Shown here: positions 43,040-52,101 of the stretch, piece by piece
How the letters are laid out: the number at the start of each line of letters is the position of its first letter
Position numbering within the stretch: position 1 is the first letter of the stretch
Assembly (NCBI RefSeq): GCF_031454155.1
Contig: NZ_JAVDQG010000003.1
Location: 478,700-542,699 of the forward strand
From: Desmospora profundinema
GTDB lineage: Bacteria; Bacillota; Bacilli; Thermoactinomycetales; DSM-45169
Direction: 5' to 3'
Length of the DNA stretch: 64,000 nt
Position numbers and translations under genes: made by a program
Notes under the pieces: generated by a model
Seen by the model: the letters and a program-made list of their open reading frames with translations, nothing else
What the model was told of the DNA's origin: nothing
Database searches by the model: none

Positions 43040-44812
43040 TTGGGAAGTGTCCGAAGATACCTGCGTTTTATACGCCCCTATCGGATCGAGATTGCTGGCA
43101 CCATGGCTGTCGGGGTATTAAAGTTCGGCATTCCGTTATTGTTGCCGCTGATCCTGAAATTTGTAGTGGATGACATTCTGCTGACTGAACGGCCGGCAGA
43201 CGAAAAAGTAAACCAGTTGATCTGGATTTTGGCCGGATCTTTCTTTATTTTTACGGTTATTCGGCTGCCCATTGAGTATTATCGACAGTACTTTGCCCAG
43301 TGGACGGCCAGTAAAGTGTTGTTCGATATTCGCAATCGTTTGTTCGATCATATACAAAAGTTGTCTCTGCGCTACTACAATAACCAAAAAGTGGGTCAAA
43401 TCATTTCCCGTGTAATTCATGATGTGGAACAAACCAAAGAATTTGTGGTTACCGGGATGATGAACATCTGGCTGGATCTGACGACACTTTCCATTGCGAT
43501 CGCCATCATGCTGTGGATGGATCCATGGATGACCCTGGTTTCCCTGGCGGTATTTCCTCTGTACGGGGTGGCTGTCAAGTACTTCTATCAAGGGTTGCGT
43601 CAACTGACACGGGAACGTTCCCAGGCGCTTGCGGAGATGCAGGGGCATTTACATGAGCGCATTCAGGGAATCTCCGTCATCCGGGCGTTCAACTTAGAAA
43701 AACATGAACAGGAACAGTTTGATCAACGCAATCATCGCTTTTTAGACCGGGCGTTGGCCCATGCCCGTTGGAATGCCCGCACGTTTGCCGTGGTAAACAC
43801 CATTACCGATATCGCACCTCTGCTAGTGATCGGCTTTGCGGGTTGGCAGGTGTTGCAAGGGAATTTGACGATCGGGGAGATGACGGCTTTCTATGGGTAT
43901 TTGGCCTTAATTTATGCTCCGATCCGCCGCCTGGTCAATGCATCCACGACCCTGACGCAGGCGTTGGCTTCCATGGATCGGGTGTTTGAGTTTGTCGACG
44001 AACCTTATGACATCCGAGACAAACCTGGTGCCGTTCAGGTGGACCGCGCCCGGGGCGAAATCGCGTTTAAGGATGTGCATTTTGCATACCGAGAAGGCGA
44101 AGGTCCAGTTCTGGATGGGGTGAATCTTCACATCCGAGCGGGAGAAACCGTGGCTTTGGTGGGGATGAGCGGGGGAGGAAAATCCTCGATGGTTTCGCTG
44201 ATTCCCCGTTTTTACGAGGTAACCGGGGGACAGGTGGAAGTGGACGGGAGAGATGTCCGGGATTGGACCCTGGCCAGCTTGCGTCGGCAGGTGGGAATGG
44301 TGTTGCAGGATAACATACTCTTTAGCGGTACGGTACTGGAAAACATCCGTATGGGCCGGACAGATGCCAACATGCAGGAAATCGTGGCAGCCGCCAAGGC
44401 AGCCCATGCCCACGATTTTATTATGAATCTCCCTCAAGGCTATGAAACAGAAATTGGTGAGCGGGGCGTTAAATTGTCAGGGGGGCAAAAACAAAGGGTT
44501 GCCATCGCCCGTGTTTTTCTGAAGAACCCTCCGATTCTCATCCTGGATGAAGCGACTTCGGCGCTGGATCTGAAATCGGAGCAGCTGATCCAAGAATCTT
44601 TGAGAGACTTGGCCAGAAACAGGACCACTTTGATCGTGGCTCATCGACTGTCGACGATCACCCATGCTGACCGTATCTGTCTGGTGGAACAAGGCCGGAT
44701 TCTGGAAAGTGGAAGCCATCAGGAATTGATGGCGAAGCAAGGCAAGTACGCACGGCTGTTTCAAGTCCAAAATCTCGGGGTGACACCTGAAAGGTTTCCC
44801 CGCAGCCGGTAA
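43040..44812 (+). CDS. ABC exporter, MsbA/BmrA-type half transporter (membrane plus ATPase)
   Basis: The protein is 590 residues. Six membrane helices occupy about residues 1-310. The ATPase domain has Walker A GMSGGGKSS, the Q-loop VLQDNILFSGT, the signature VKLSGGQKQRVAIAR, Walker B ILILDEATSALD and switch His in VAHRLSTI. It likely exports lipids or drugs as a homodimer. I start at the TTG at 43040 behind GGGAGATGA; the ATG at 43022 has no site, and the one at 43001 lies in the promoter. No partner half-transporter is adjacent, so it is probably homodimeric. Confidence 0.88.
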   Translation: MGSVRRYLRFIRPYRIEIAGTMAVGVLKFGIPLLLPLILKFVVDDILLTERPADEKVNQLIWILAGSFFIFTVIRLPIEYYRQYFAQWTASKVLFDIRNRLFDHIQKLSLRYYNNQKVGQIISRVIHDVEQTKEFVVTGMMNIWLDLTTLSIAIAIMLWMDPWMTLVSLAVFPLYGVAVKYFYQGLRQLTRERSQALAEMQGHLHERIQGISVIRAFNLEKHEQEQFDQRNHRFLDRALAHARWNARTFAVVNTITDIAPLLVIGFAGWQVLQGNLTIGEMTAFYGYLALIYAPIRRLVNASTTLTQALASMDRVFEFVDEPYDIRDKPGAVQVDRARGEIAFKDVHFAYREGEGPVLDGVNLHIRAGETVALVGMSGGGKSSMVSLIPRFYEVTGGQVEVDGRDVRDWTLASLRRQVGMVLQDNILFSGTVLENIRMGRTDANMQEIVAAAKAAHAHDFIMNLPQGYETEIGERGVKLSGGQKQRVAIARVFLKNPPILILDEATSALDLKSEQLIQESLRDLARNRTTLIVAHRLSTITHADRICLVEQGRILESGSHQELMAKQGKYARLFQVQNLGVTPERFPRSR

Positions 44813-44838
44813 ACCGGCTTTGGGAGGAGAATGACGTG

Positions 44839-45258
44839 ATGAAGCGTTTTCCCATTAAGTATGAGTGGGATGTGGTCGATATCCGGAGTCAAGTGCGAGA
44901 ATTGGCCAAGAAGCACGGGTTTGGTGACTTGGACCAGGCAAGGATTGTCCAATCGGTTTCTGAACTGGCCAAAAACGTGGTGGAACACGCAGAGGAAGGA
45001 ATTGTAGAGGTTTGTCTGATTCAGGAAGAGGAGCGCAGTGGAATACGAATCAAGGTGCAGGATTTTGGTCCCGGCATCGAGGATCTGGAAATGATTCTGC
45101 GCTCGTCGGAAGCCCCCGCTTCTGTGGAGGGTTTTGGGTTGAAGCAGGTTCGGGAATCGATGGACGACTTTTCGATTCGGGTGTTGGAAGGAAAGGGGAC
45201 GTTGGTGCAGGTTACCAAATGGCTGGAAGAGCAGCGTCAAACCGACGGGAGCCCGTGA
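44839..45258 (+). CDS. RsbT-like serine kinase/ATPase (HATPase_c)
   Basis: The protein is 139 residues. It aligns by eye with RsbT along most of its length: KYEWDVVDIRSQVRELAKKH, GFGDLDQARIVQSVSELAKN (N-box), the ATP-binding DFGPGIEDLEMILRSS (G1 box) and GFGLKQVRESMDDFSIRVLE (G2 box). RsbT is the switch kinase of the sigma-B stressosome. Neither RsbR, RsbS, RsbU nor a sigma factor is in the window, so the partner is unknown. It follows the exporter by 26 bases. The ATG at 44839 lies 9 bases after GGAGGAG; a GTG three bases earlier is possible. Confidence 0.78.
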   Translation: MKRFPIKYEWDVVDIRSQVRELAKKHGFGDLDQARIVQSVSELAKNVVEHAEEGIVEVCLIQEEERSGIRIKVQDFGPGIEDLEMILRSSEAPASVEGFGLKQVRESMDDFSIRVLEGKGTLVQVTKWLEEQRQTDGSP

Positions 45259-45359
45259 TCGAAAGTGTGTTCAGGGGAGGGGGAGACGGTCAGCGATTAA
45301 TCCTTCTTTTTTCCTACATGTTAGGATGTATCCATATTATGAACCTTTGAGGGCCGCAC

Positions 45360-45389
45360 TTGACGTTGATTTCGCCACTCTACTAAAAT
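45360..45389 (+). promoter_or_regulatory. Promoter of ctaB1 with a long leader
   Basis: TTGACG at 45360 and TAAAAT at 45384 are 18 bp apart. The mRNA leader to the ctaB1 start is about 265 bases and contains small palindromes (GGAATG/CATTCC near 45395-45415). The 400-base gap behind the RsbT-like gene has no other gene I can support. Confidence 0.5.
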
Positions 45390-45661
45390 GGGAATGACCA
45401 TACTGCCATTCCTTGTATGCGTGGTTCTTTCACCGATGAAAGCATTTTCTTCATTGATCATCCCACCGGGACCCAGGGACTCGGTTCGGCTCTAGCCTCT
45501 TCGCTGGAGCCCTCCTGCAAATGGCGGGAGGGGCTGGTTCCAGCGGCGTTTTTTTGCGGAGGAAAATCTTTTTTCGCTTTTGCGTTTCGGGGATGGAGCT
45601 TCGCATACGAACGGGGCATCATGTCGCCCTGGGCCCGATTCACATAGAAAGGAGGGGTACC

Positions 45662-46603
45662 GTGGAACGACCCATCTCACAGCAGTCTTCAGGCGGGATC
45701 CTTACCGACGGCGCAAGGGTGACAGACAGGGCTGTCAAAGCCGGCTGGCGGGATTATTGGACCTTGACCAAACCGGGGATCAATGCATCCAATTTGATGG
45801 CGGCATTCGCCGGCTTTTGGCTTGCCGGATACGGCGCGATCGACTATTCGTTGTTGCTGGCGATGTTGGCGGGTACCGCATTGGTGATCGCCGGTGGCTG
45901 CTCGGTCAACAATTATATCGACCGCGACATTGACCCCTTGATGAAACGTACGAGAGACCGGCCGGTGGCAGCAGGCAGAATCCAACCGCTGACCGCACTT
46001 TGGTATGGAATTGGTTTGTTTTTGGCCGGCGTGGTCTTGCTGGTGGCGCTGGTTAATCCGCTAACCGCATTCCTGGCAGCGATCGGGTTTGTCACCTATG
46101 TCTTCCTCTACTCCGCTTGGACCAAGCGAACGACGCACTGGAACACGGTGGTGGGCAGCGTATCCGGAGCTGTGCCCCCATTAATCGGATGGGCAGCGGT
46201 GACAGGTGGATTGGAATGGCCTGCTTGGGTGCTGTTTTTGTTTATGTTCGTTTGGCAACCGGCCCACTTCTTCGCTTTGGCCATGATGAAAGCCGATGAC
46301 TATCGGGAAGCGGGGATCCCGATGCTTCCTGTAGTGAAGGGGTTTCGAGAGACCAAGTGGCAAACCCTGATCTTTATCATTCTGGTATTGCCGGTTTCTC
46401 TCCTCCTTTTCGCGACCGGGGTGGTGGGTTGGCTGTACTTGGTGACAGCGCTCGTCCTGGGTGTCGGTTATCTGTACCTCGCCTTGGCAGGGTGGACCAA
46501 GGAAACGAATGACGCCTGGGCCCGTAAAATGTTCCTCTACTCCCTTCTGTATCTGACGGTTATGCAGCTGGCGATGTTTATCGATCCCATCCTGTTCCGC
46601 TGA
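45662..46603 (+). CDS. ctaB: Protoheme IX farnesyltransferase (haem o synthase), copy 1
   Basis: The protein is 313 residues, an integral membrane UbiA-type prenyltransferase that converts haem b to haem o, precursor of the haem a of the oxidase. The first aspartate-rich motif is NNYIDRDIDPLMKRTRDRPV and the second is KADDYREAGIPMLPVVKG; about nine hydrophobic segments follow a 45-residue N-terminal extension. The GTG at 45662 lies 5 bases after AAAGGAGG. It leads the first caa3 cluster. A second ctaB is found at 53273-54193. Confidence 0.93.
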   Translation: MERPISQQSSGGILTDGARVTDRAVKAGWRDYWTLTKPGINASNLMAAFAGFWLAGYGAIDYSLLLAMLAGTALVIAGGCSVNNYIDRDIDPLMKRTRDRPVAAGRIQPLTALWYGIGLFLAGVVLLVALVNPLTAFLAAIGFVTYVFLYSAWTKRTTHWNTVVGSVSGAVPPLIGWAAVTGGLEWPAWVLFLFMFVWQPAHFFALAMMKADDYREAGIPMLPVVKGFRETKWQTLIFIILVLPVSLLLFATGVVGWLYLVTALVLGVGYLYLALAGWTKETNDAWARKMFLYSLLYLTVMQLAMFIDPILFR

Positions 46604-46757
46604 ACAGGAACGGTTATTGGATGTTTGCCAGACATGACAAACCGTCTGAAATAACGATTACATTCGTGTTCTTATTTTGTAGTGCCGCAGGTGCAACCTT
46701 TCATATACAATGGTTTTTGGCCTGATTGAACTGGAGAGAAAGCGGGGTTAAACGGGT

Positions 46758-47786
46758 ATGAGTCGAGGGAAAAAGATTTGGCGCACGGCACGCTTCCTCA
46801 CGCTGATCGCTCTGGTGGCCCTGGTCATGGCCGGTTGTGAGGAACCGACCATGTCTGTATTGGATCCCAAGGGTACAGTGGCTGAGAAGCAACTGGGCTT
46901 GATTCAATTGAGTGTGTACATCATGACCCTGGTCTGTGTGGTTGTGATCGGCATCTTTGTTTACGTCTTAATTCGCTTCCGTGCCAAACCGGGGGATAAC
47001 TCCATCCCGGAACAGGTGGAAGGGAACACCAAGCTGGAAATTTTGTGGACGGTAATCCCGATTATCCTGTTGGCCATCTTTGCGGTCCCGACGGTGCAAA
47101 AAACCTTCTCTTTGGCGGAAGAAGCGCCTGAGAACGGCGATGCCCTGCGGGTGAAGGTGACCGCTCACCAATATTGGTGGGAGTTTGAATATCCGGATCT
47201 GGATATCACGACCGCGCAGGAGATGGTGATTCCTACCGGTGAGCGGGTCTATTTGGAACTGGAGTCCAAAGATGTGGTTCACTCGTTCTGGGTGCCCAAG
47301 TTGGCCGGGAAACAGGATTTGATTCCGGGACGCACCAACACCATGTGGCTGGACGCCCATGAACCGGGTGTTTACAAAGGCCGCTGTGCGGAGCTTTGCG
47401 GAGCGAGCCACGCCTTGATGAACTTTGAAGTGATCGCGCAAGAACCGCAGGAGTTTGAACAGTGGGTGGAAGAACGGCAAAACCCCTCCTCCGAACCGCA
47501 AAACGCGCAGGAAGCCGCCGGTAAGGAAGTGTTTACCCAAAACTGCATGAGCTGCCACGCCATTGATGGTACGGATCTGAAAACCAGCGGGGATCAAGGT
47601 CCCAATCTGGCCGGATTTGGCAATCGGGAGAAAATCGCCGGACTTTTGGAGTTCAACGACGAAAATCTGGAAGAATGGCTGAAACATCCCGAAGAGATTA
47701 AACCAGGCACCTACATGCCGTCTTTTGATTACTTAAGCGACGAAGATATGGACAATCTCAAGGAATATTTGAAGAGCCTACAGTAA
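46758..47786 (+). CDS. ctaC: Cytochrome caa3 oxidase subunit II with cytochrome c domain, copy 1
   Basis: The protein is 342 residues and carries electrons from cytochrome c through CuA and its own haem c to subunit I. A lipoprotein-like signal ends in VMAGC (Cys27); two membrane helices follow. The CuA domain has QYWWEFEYPDLD, HSFWVPKLAGKQDLIPGR and CAELCGASHALMNFEV. The fused C-terminal cytochrome c has the haem motif CMSCH and a Met ligand likely in GTYMPSFDYLSD. The start is the ATG at 46758 behind GCGGGG. Confidence 0.94.
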   Translation: MSRGKKIWRTARFLTLIALVALVMAGCEEPTMSVLDPKGTVAEKQLGLIQLSVYIMTLVCVVVIGIFVYVLIRFRAKPGDNSIPEQVEGNTKLEILWTVIPIILLAIFAVPTVQKTFSLAEEAPENGDALRVKVTAHQYWWEFEYPDLDITTAQEMVIPTGERVYLELESKDVVHSFWVPKLAGKQDLIPGRTNTMWLDAHEPGVYKGRCAELCGASHALMNFEVIAQEPQEFEQWVEERQNPSSEPQNAQEAAGKEVFTQNCMSCHAIDGTDLKTSGDQGPNLAGFGNREKIAGLLEFNDENLEEWLKHPEEIKPGTYMPSFDYLSDEDMDNLKEYLKSLQ

Positions 47787-47861
47787 GTTCGGGCCGAAGC
47801 CAGGGTTGCCGCCCTTTTGCGGCAGCCCAGTGGAAATGACTGGACTGGAGGAGGGAACACC

Positions 47862-49790
47862 TTGGCTACCATTGTGATTTTGCTTGTATTCGCCCTCTTT
47901 TTGATCGCGATTTTAACGGGCGGCTACAACAAACAGTGGTTGGAACGCTTCCGGTCTCACTGGTTGTGGGACTGGATCACCACCGTTGACCACAAAAAAA
48001 TCGGTATTCTCTATTTGATGGGTGGCGGATTCTTCTTTATCATCGGCGGGCTGGAAGCCCTGTTGATCCGCATTCAGCTCTTCTTCCCCAACAACGATTT
48101 TATGGTGGGGCGGGAATTTAACGAGCTGTTGACCATGCATGGAACCACCATGATCTTTTTCGTGGCGATGCCGCTGTTGTTCGCCCTGATGAACGTGGCG
48201 GTTCCGTTGCAGATCGGTGCCCGGGATGTGGCGTTTCCTTTCTTAAACGCCCTCGGCTTCTGGCTGTTCCTGGCCGGCGGAATCCTGATGAACCTGGGCT
48301 GGATTTTTGGGAATGCCCCGGATGCCGGCTGGACCAACTATGTACCGATCGCCGGTAATGAATATAGTGCCGGTCCAGGTATTGAGTATTATGTGTTAGG
48401 TCTACAGGTATCGGGGATCGGGACCCTGATCGGGGGCCTCAACTTTTTGGTGACCATCATCAACATGCGCGCTCCTGGCATGACCTTTCTGCGCATGCCG
48501 CTGTTCACTTGGACCTCTTTTGTCGCTTCCGCATTGATTCTGTTTGCATTTCCCGCGTTGACGGCAGGATTGTTCCTGGTCATGTTTGACCGCATTTTTG
48601 GAACCGCCTTTTTCGATGTGGCGCTGGGCGGGAATCCGGTCATTTGGCAGCACTTGTTCTGGATTTTTGGTCACCCGGAAGTGTACATCGTCATTCTGCC
48701 CGCATTTGGAATCATGTCTGACGTGATTTCCACCTTTGCGAAGAAACGTCTTTTCGGTTATACCTCCATGGTTTTTGCGACGATGTTAATCGGGTTCCTT
48801 GGCTTTATGGTGTGGGCGCACCATATGTTCACCGTTGGAATGGGACCGGTTCCCAACTCCATCTTTGCGATCTTGACGATGGCCATCGCCGTCCCCACCG
48901 GGATTAAGGTATTTAACTGGCTGTTTACCATGTGGGGCGGGAAAATCCAATTTACGACGGCGATGCTTTGGGCTGTCGGCTTTATCCCCACCTTTGTGTT
49001 GGGTGGAGTGACGGGTGTGATGCTGGCGAGCCCGGCGGCGGACTTCCAATTCCATGACAGCTATTTCGTCGTGGCACACTTCCACTATGTGCTGATTGGC
49101 GGTACCGTGTTCGGCCTCTTCTCCGGTGCGTACTACTGGTGGCCGAAAATGTTTGGTCACAAGTTGAATGAAACCCTGGGGAAATGGCACTTTTGGCTCT
49201 TCTTTATCGGGTTCCACCTGACCTTTTTCATCCAGCATTTCATCGGATTGTTCGGGATGCCGCGCCGCCATTTCACGTATCAAGCGGATGACGGGTTAAC
49301 GCTGCTCAACCAGATCAGTACGGTTGGCGCATTCTTTATGGCGATCGGTACGGTCGTGCTGCTGATCAACATCATTGTCAGTGCGAAGAAGGCGGTGCCG
49401 GCCGGGAACGACCCCTGGGATGCCCGGACACTGGAATGGGCGATCTCGTCTCCTCCCCCGGAATACAATTTCGCTCAAACGCCTCGTGTACGTGCATTGG
49501 ATGCGTTTTGGCATGAAAAAATGGCCGGGAATAAAACATTGGAGCCGGCAGAACCGCTTGGGCCGATTCATATGCCTTCTCCGACCCACTTGCCCTTCTT
49601 TATGACCCTCGGATTTTTCATTTCCGGGTTGGGCTGGGTGTTCCGTTCCGTGGAAGTGGGAGTTTTGGGACTGGTCATGGTGGTGCTGGTTATGTTCATC
49701 CACTCCTTTAACCATGATCACGGCTACTACATTCCGTTGAAGGATATTCCAGATGCGAACAACGATCCGCAGAAAGGGGCGAAGGCATAA
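47862..49790 (+). CDS. ctaD: Cytochrome caa3 oxidase subunit I, copy 1
   Basis: The protein is 642 residues, the catalytic membrane subunit holding haem a and the haem a3-CuB centre where O2 is reduced and protons are pumped. It has the haem a ligand in LLTMHGTTMIFF, the CuB ligand region GHPEVYIVILPAFG (with the Glu of A1-type oxidases), HH in VWAHHMFTVG, and HDSYFVVAHFHYVLIGG with further ligands. The TTG at 47862 lies 7 bases after GGAGGAGGG; the upstream in-frame ATG has no site. It overlaps ctaE by 1 base. Confidence 0.94.
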   Translation: MATIVILLVFALFLIAILTGGYNKQWLERFRSHWLWDWITTVDHKKIGILYLMGGGFFFIIGGLEALLIRIQLFFPNNDFMVGREFNELLTMHGTTMIFFVAMPLLFALMNVAVPLQIGARDVAFPFLNALGFWLFLAGGILMNLGWIFGNAPDAGWTNYVPIAGNEYSAGPGIEYYVLGLQVSGIGTLIGGLNFLVTIINMRAPGMTFLRMPLFTWTSFVASALILFAFPALTAGLFLVMFDRIFGTAFFDVALGGNPVIWQHLFWIFGHPEVYIVILPAFGIMSDVISTFAKKRLFGYTSMVFATMLIGFLGFMVWAHHMFTVGMGPVPNSIFAILTMAIAVPTGIKVFNWLFTMWGGKIQFTTAMLWAVGFIPTFVLGGVTGVMLASPAADFQFHDSYFVVAHFHYVLIGGTVFGLFSGAYYWWPKMFGHKLNETLGKWHFWLFFIGFHLTFFIQHFIGLFGMPRRHFTYQADDGLTLLNQISTVGAFFMAIGTVVLLINIIVSAKKAVPAGNDPWDARTLEWAISSPPPEYNFAQTPRVRALDAFWHEKMAGNKTLEPAEPLGPIHMPSPTHLPFFMTLGFFISGLGWVFRSVEVGVLGLVMVVLVMFIHSFNHDHGYYIPLKDIPDANNDPQKGAKA

Positions 49791-50416
49791 TGGCGAGCAT
49801 AGAAACGCAAACGCAAACCCATGCCGACGCACCCGTCCAACTGGAAAAAGCGACATTGGAAGGCCGGAATAAAATCCTTGGCTTCTGGCTGTTCATCGGG
49901 GCGGAAACGGTTCTCTTCGCCTGCTTGTTCGGAACCTATCTGGCCCTCCAGAATTCGACGATGGGTGGTCCTACCCAGGGAGAGCTGTTCAGCATCCCCT
50001 TGGTGGGTCTGGCGACGGTGATCCTGCTGACCAGTAGCTTGACCAGTGTATTGGGCATCGTCGGTATGCATGAAAACAACCTAAAGAAAACCCAGTTTTG
50101 GTTCGGGGTGACGGTGCTTCTCGGTGTGGCCTTCCTGGTGTTGGAGATTTATGAGTTCATCCATTACACCAACGAAGGGCTGGCCATTACCACCAACGCT
50201 TTTGGTTCCGCTTTTTACACTTTGTTGGGAACCCACGGGGCTCACGTGCTGTTTGGAGTGATTTGGATCACTTCGCTGATGATCCAGGCCAGAAAGCAGG
50301 GGCTGACCAAAGTGACGGCACCCAAGTTTTATGTGGCCAGCCTTTATTGGCACTTTGTAGATGTGATCTGGGTTTTCATCTTTACCGTCGTTTATCTGAT
50401 GGGAAAGGTGGGATAA
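49790..50416 (+). CDS. ctaE: Cytochrome caa3 oxidase subunit III, copy 1
   Basis: The protein is 208 residues with five membrane segments (NKILGFWLFIGAETVLFACL, LVGLATVILLTSSLTSVLGI, VTVLLGVAFLVLEIYEFIHY, FGSAFYTLLGTHGAHVLFGV, YWHFVDVIWVFIFTVVYLMG). It stabilises subunit I and its proton uptake. The ATG shares its A with the ctaD stop (TAATG), so translation is coupled. Confidence 0.94.
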   Translation: MASIETQTQTHADAPVQLEKATLEGRNKILGFWLFIGAETVLFACLFGTYLALQNSTMGGPTQGELFSIPLVGLATVILLTSSLTSVLGIVGMHENNLKKTQFWFGVTVLLGVAFLVLEIYEFIHYTNEGLAITTNAFGSAFYTLLGTHGAHVLFGVIWITSLMIQARKQGLTKVTAPKFYVASLYWHFVDVIWVFIFTVVYLMGKVG

Positions 50417-50419
50417 CGT

Positions 50420-50746
50420 ATGGAAACCAAAGTCCAGACGAATCAACAACAAACGTCCAAACCACCTGCATCGGAAGGTGCGGCCAAGCATGTGAAGTCC
50501 TTTGCCTTGATGATTCTGCTGACTGCGGCAGCCTTCGCCTTAGTAGTGTATGAAGTCATGCCGCCTGTCCTGCTCATCCCGGTGATTGTAGGCTTGGCGA
50601 TGGTCCAAGTATTTCTGCAACTGTTCACGTTTATGCATCTGGATATGAAAAAGCATAAAATCACGGTCGCTTTTATGATGACAGGGCTTTTTATCGGCAT
50701 TCTGTGTGCAGTGGCTCTCTGGCTTCTGGAAGGAGATTTCCTATAA
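50420..50746 (+). CDS. ctaF: Cytochrome caa3 oxidase subunit IV (present once)
   Basis: The protein is 108 residues with three membrane segments (ALMILLTAAAFALVVYEVMP, LLIPVIVGLAMVQVFLQLFT, ITVAFMMTGLFIGILCAVAL) and a polar 30-residue N-terminus. It matches the subunit IV of Bacillus caa3 oxidases, a small assembly/stability subunit. It starts 3 bases after ctaE. The second cta cluster has no such gene between ctaE2 and ctaG2. Confidence 0.92.
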   Translation: METKVQTNQQQTSKPPASEGAAKHVKSFALMILLTAAAFALVVYEVMPPVLLIPVIVGLAMVQVFLQLFTFMHLDMKKHKITVAFMMTGLFIGILCAVALWLLEGDFL

Positions 50747-50752
50747 TTATTG

Positions 50753-50781
50753 GTTCCCCCTCGCCATAGGCGAGGGGGAAC
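50753..50781 (+). other. Perfect 13-bp hairpin between ctaF and ctaG1
   Basis: GTTCCCCCTCGCC and GGCGAGGGGGAAC pair around ATA, without a T run. It may halt exonucleases or attenuate the ctaG1 message rather than end it. Confidence 0.6.
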
Positions 50782-50836
50782 GCATATCAGCGAGATGTTC
50801 ACAATCTGGTCATCTTTAATGGAAAGGAGGAGTATC

Positions 50837-51697
50837 ATGCATCAGCATCACGGCGGCTTTGATTTTTGGAGTGTGATCAGTCCGGGAGCGCTGATCCTTA
50901 CGATTCTGCTGGGTGTGCTGTACTTTACCTTGATTGGTCCATGGCGGCGGAAATGGGGGTATGACGAGAGCCCTTCGATCTGGAAGCAGCGGGGGTTTGT
51001 GTTTGCATTGGCTGTCTTCTATTTTGCATCGGGGCCGGTGAGTACCTTTTCCCATGATTCATTCAGTGCACATATGATGGAAATGGCCTTGGTTTATATG
51101 GTGGTTCCGCCCTTGATTTTATTAGGCTTACCCTCCTGGGTTTACCGTCCTTTATGGAGTACCCCCCGTCGAGCCAAGGTGTTTCGCGTCCTGACGTTTC
51201 CCTTGGTCACCCTGATCTGCTTTAACGGGTTCTTTTCCCTGTATCATTTGCCTGTCGTATTTGATGCGATCATGTCCTCTTCCATTTTAATGGCGGCTTC
51301 TCACGGTTTTATGGGATTCGCCGCTTTTATGATGTGGTGGCCGATCACTTGTCCGGTCCCGGAAAAAGATACGTTAAATCCAGTGATGAAACTGGGGTAT
51401 ATCATCGGGGACAGCATACTGATCACTCCCGCTTGTGCCCTGATCGTATTTTCCGATGTTTTGTTGTATCAATCATTCCAAGAGGCGCCTGTCGCATTCA
51501 GTTTCATGAGCGCGTTGGATGACCAGCAGATGGGTGCGGTGGTGATGAAGGCGATCCAGGAGATCGCTTATGGATGTGTTCTCGGCTATACCTTCTACCA
51601 TTGGGTGAAAGAACACAAACGAATGGAAAGGGAGGAAGCAGAGACGATTCGTCCCAGGGGCGAAAAAGGAGAGACTCCATCCACCATGGCTTATTGA
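50837..51697 (+). CDS. ctaG: Cytochrome c oxidase assembly factor CtaG (caa3-type), copy 1
   Basis: The protein is 286 residues with seven hydrophobic segments. The caa3_CtaG family marks are conserved histidines in the N-terminal half: HSFSAHMMEMALVYMVVPPL reads SHDSFSAHMMEMALVYMVVP here, and LMAASHGFMGFAAFMMWWP and MSALDDQQMGAVVMKAIQE follow. It helps insert cofactors, probably CuB, into subunit I. The ATG at 50837 follows AAAGGAGG. It ends the first cluster, and a terminator follows. Confidence 0.92.
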   Translation: MHQHHGGFDFWSVISPGALILTILLGVLYFTLIGPWRRKWGYDESPSIWKQRGFVFALAVFYFASGPVSTFSHDSFSAHMMEMALVYMVVPPLILLGLPSWVYRPLWSTPRRAKVFRVLTFPLVTLICFNGFFSLYHLPVVFDAIMSSSILMAASHGFMGFAAFMMWWPITCPVPEKDTLNPVMKLGYIIGDSILITPACALIVFSDVLLYQSFQEAPVAFSFMSALDDQQMGAVVMKAIQEIAYGCVLGYTFYHWVKEHKRMEREEAETIRPRGEKGETPSTMAY

Positions 51698-51744
51698 TCG
51701 ACCGGATTAAAACAGCAAGGTTGGATTATACACGTTGTCCAGTT

Positions 51745-51777
51745 AAAACCGCTTCTTCAAAAAAAGCGGTTTTTTTG
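51745..51777 (+). terminator. Terminator of the first cta cluster
   Basis: AAAACCGCTT and AAGCGGTTTT pair around CTTCAAAAA, followed by TTTTGTC. Confidence 0.88.
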
Positions 51778-51790
51778 TCGTCTGAACCGT

Positions 51791-51938
51791 ACAAGTCTCG
51801 CCTGGGTCACTTCGTTTCCGATCTCGCTATGCACTCACAGAGCACAAGTCTCGCCTGGATCACTTCGTTCCCGGTCTCGCTATGCACTCACAGAGCACAA
51901 GTCTCGCCTGGGTCACTTCGTTCCCGGTCTCGCTATGC
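51791..51938 (+). repeat. 53-bp tandem repeat, nearly three units
   Basis: The unit begins ACAAGTCTCGCCTGGGTCAC and recurs at 51791, 51844 and 51897, exactly 53 bases apart, differing at only a few positions. The third copy stops after CTCGCTATGC. It lies in the gap between ctaG1 and the TauE gene. The same sequence (one copy, diverged) recurs at 61088-61132. There are no unique spacers, so it is not a CRISPR array. Confidence 0.9.
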
Positions 51939-52101
51939 CCCGTATTTCCTGGGAAATGGGTTGTCTGTTTTCCCTTTGGTTTTGTTATAGGCGGAACCCC
52001 AAGAAAGAGACCGGCATAGGATGCTTTGTGTTTTGGTTATTCCGACAGATCCTTCAGGGATGGTCGGGTACAGAAAGGTCGGGGACAGGAGGAAGGGGTC
52101 T

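Noticed and set aside
45417..45647. Small coding gene in the ctaB1 leader
   Set aside because: There is no ribosome binding site or recognisable sequence, and it runs into the ctaB1 binding site.
51791..51938. CRISPR array
   Set aside because: Units follow each other directly every 53 bases with no unique spacers, and no cas gene is near.
51574..51990. Frame running from ctaG1 through the 53-bp repeats
   Set aside because: It overlaps ctaG1 in another frame and crosses a clear terminator.
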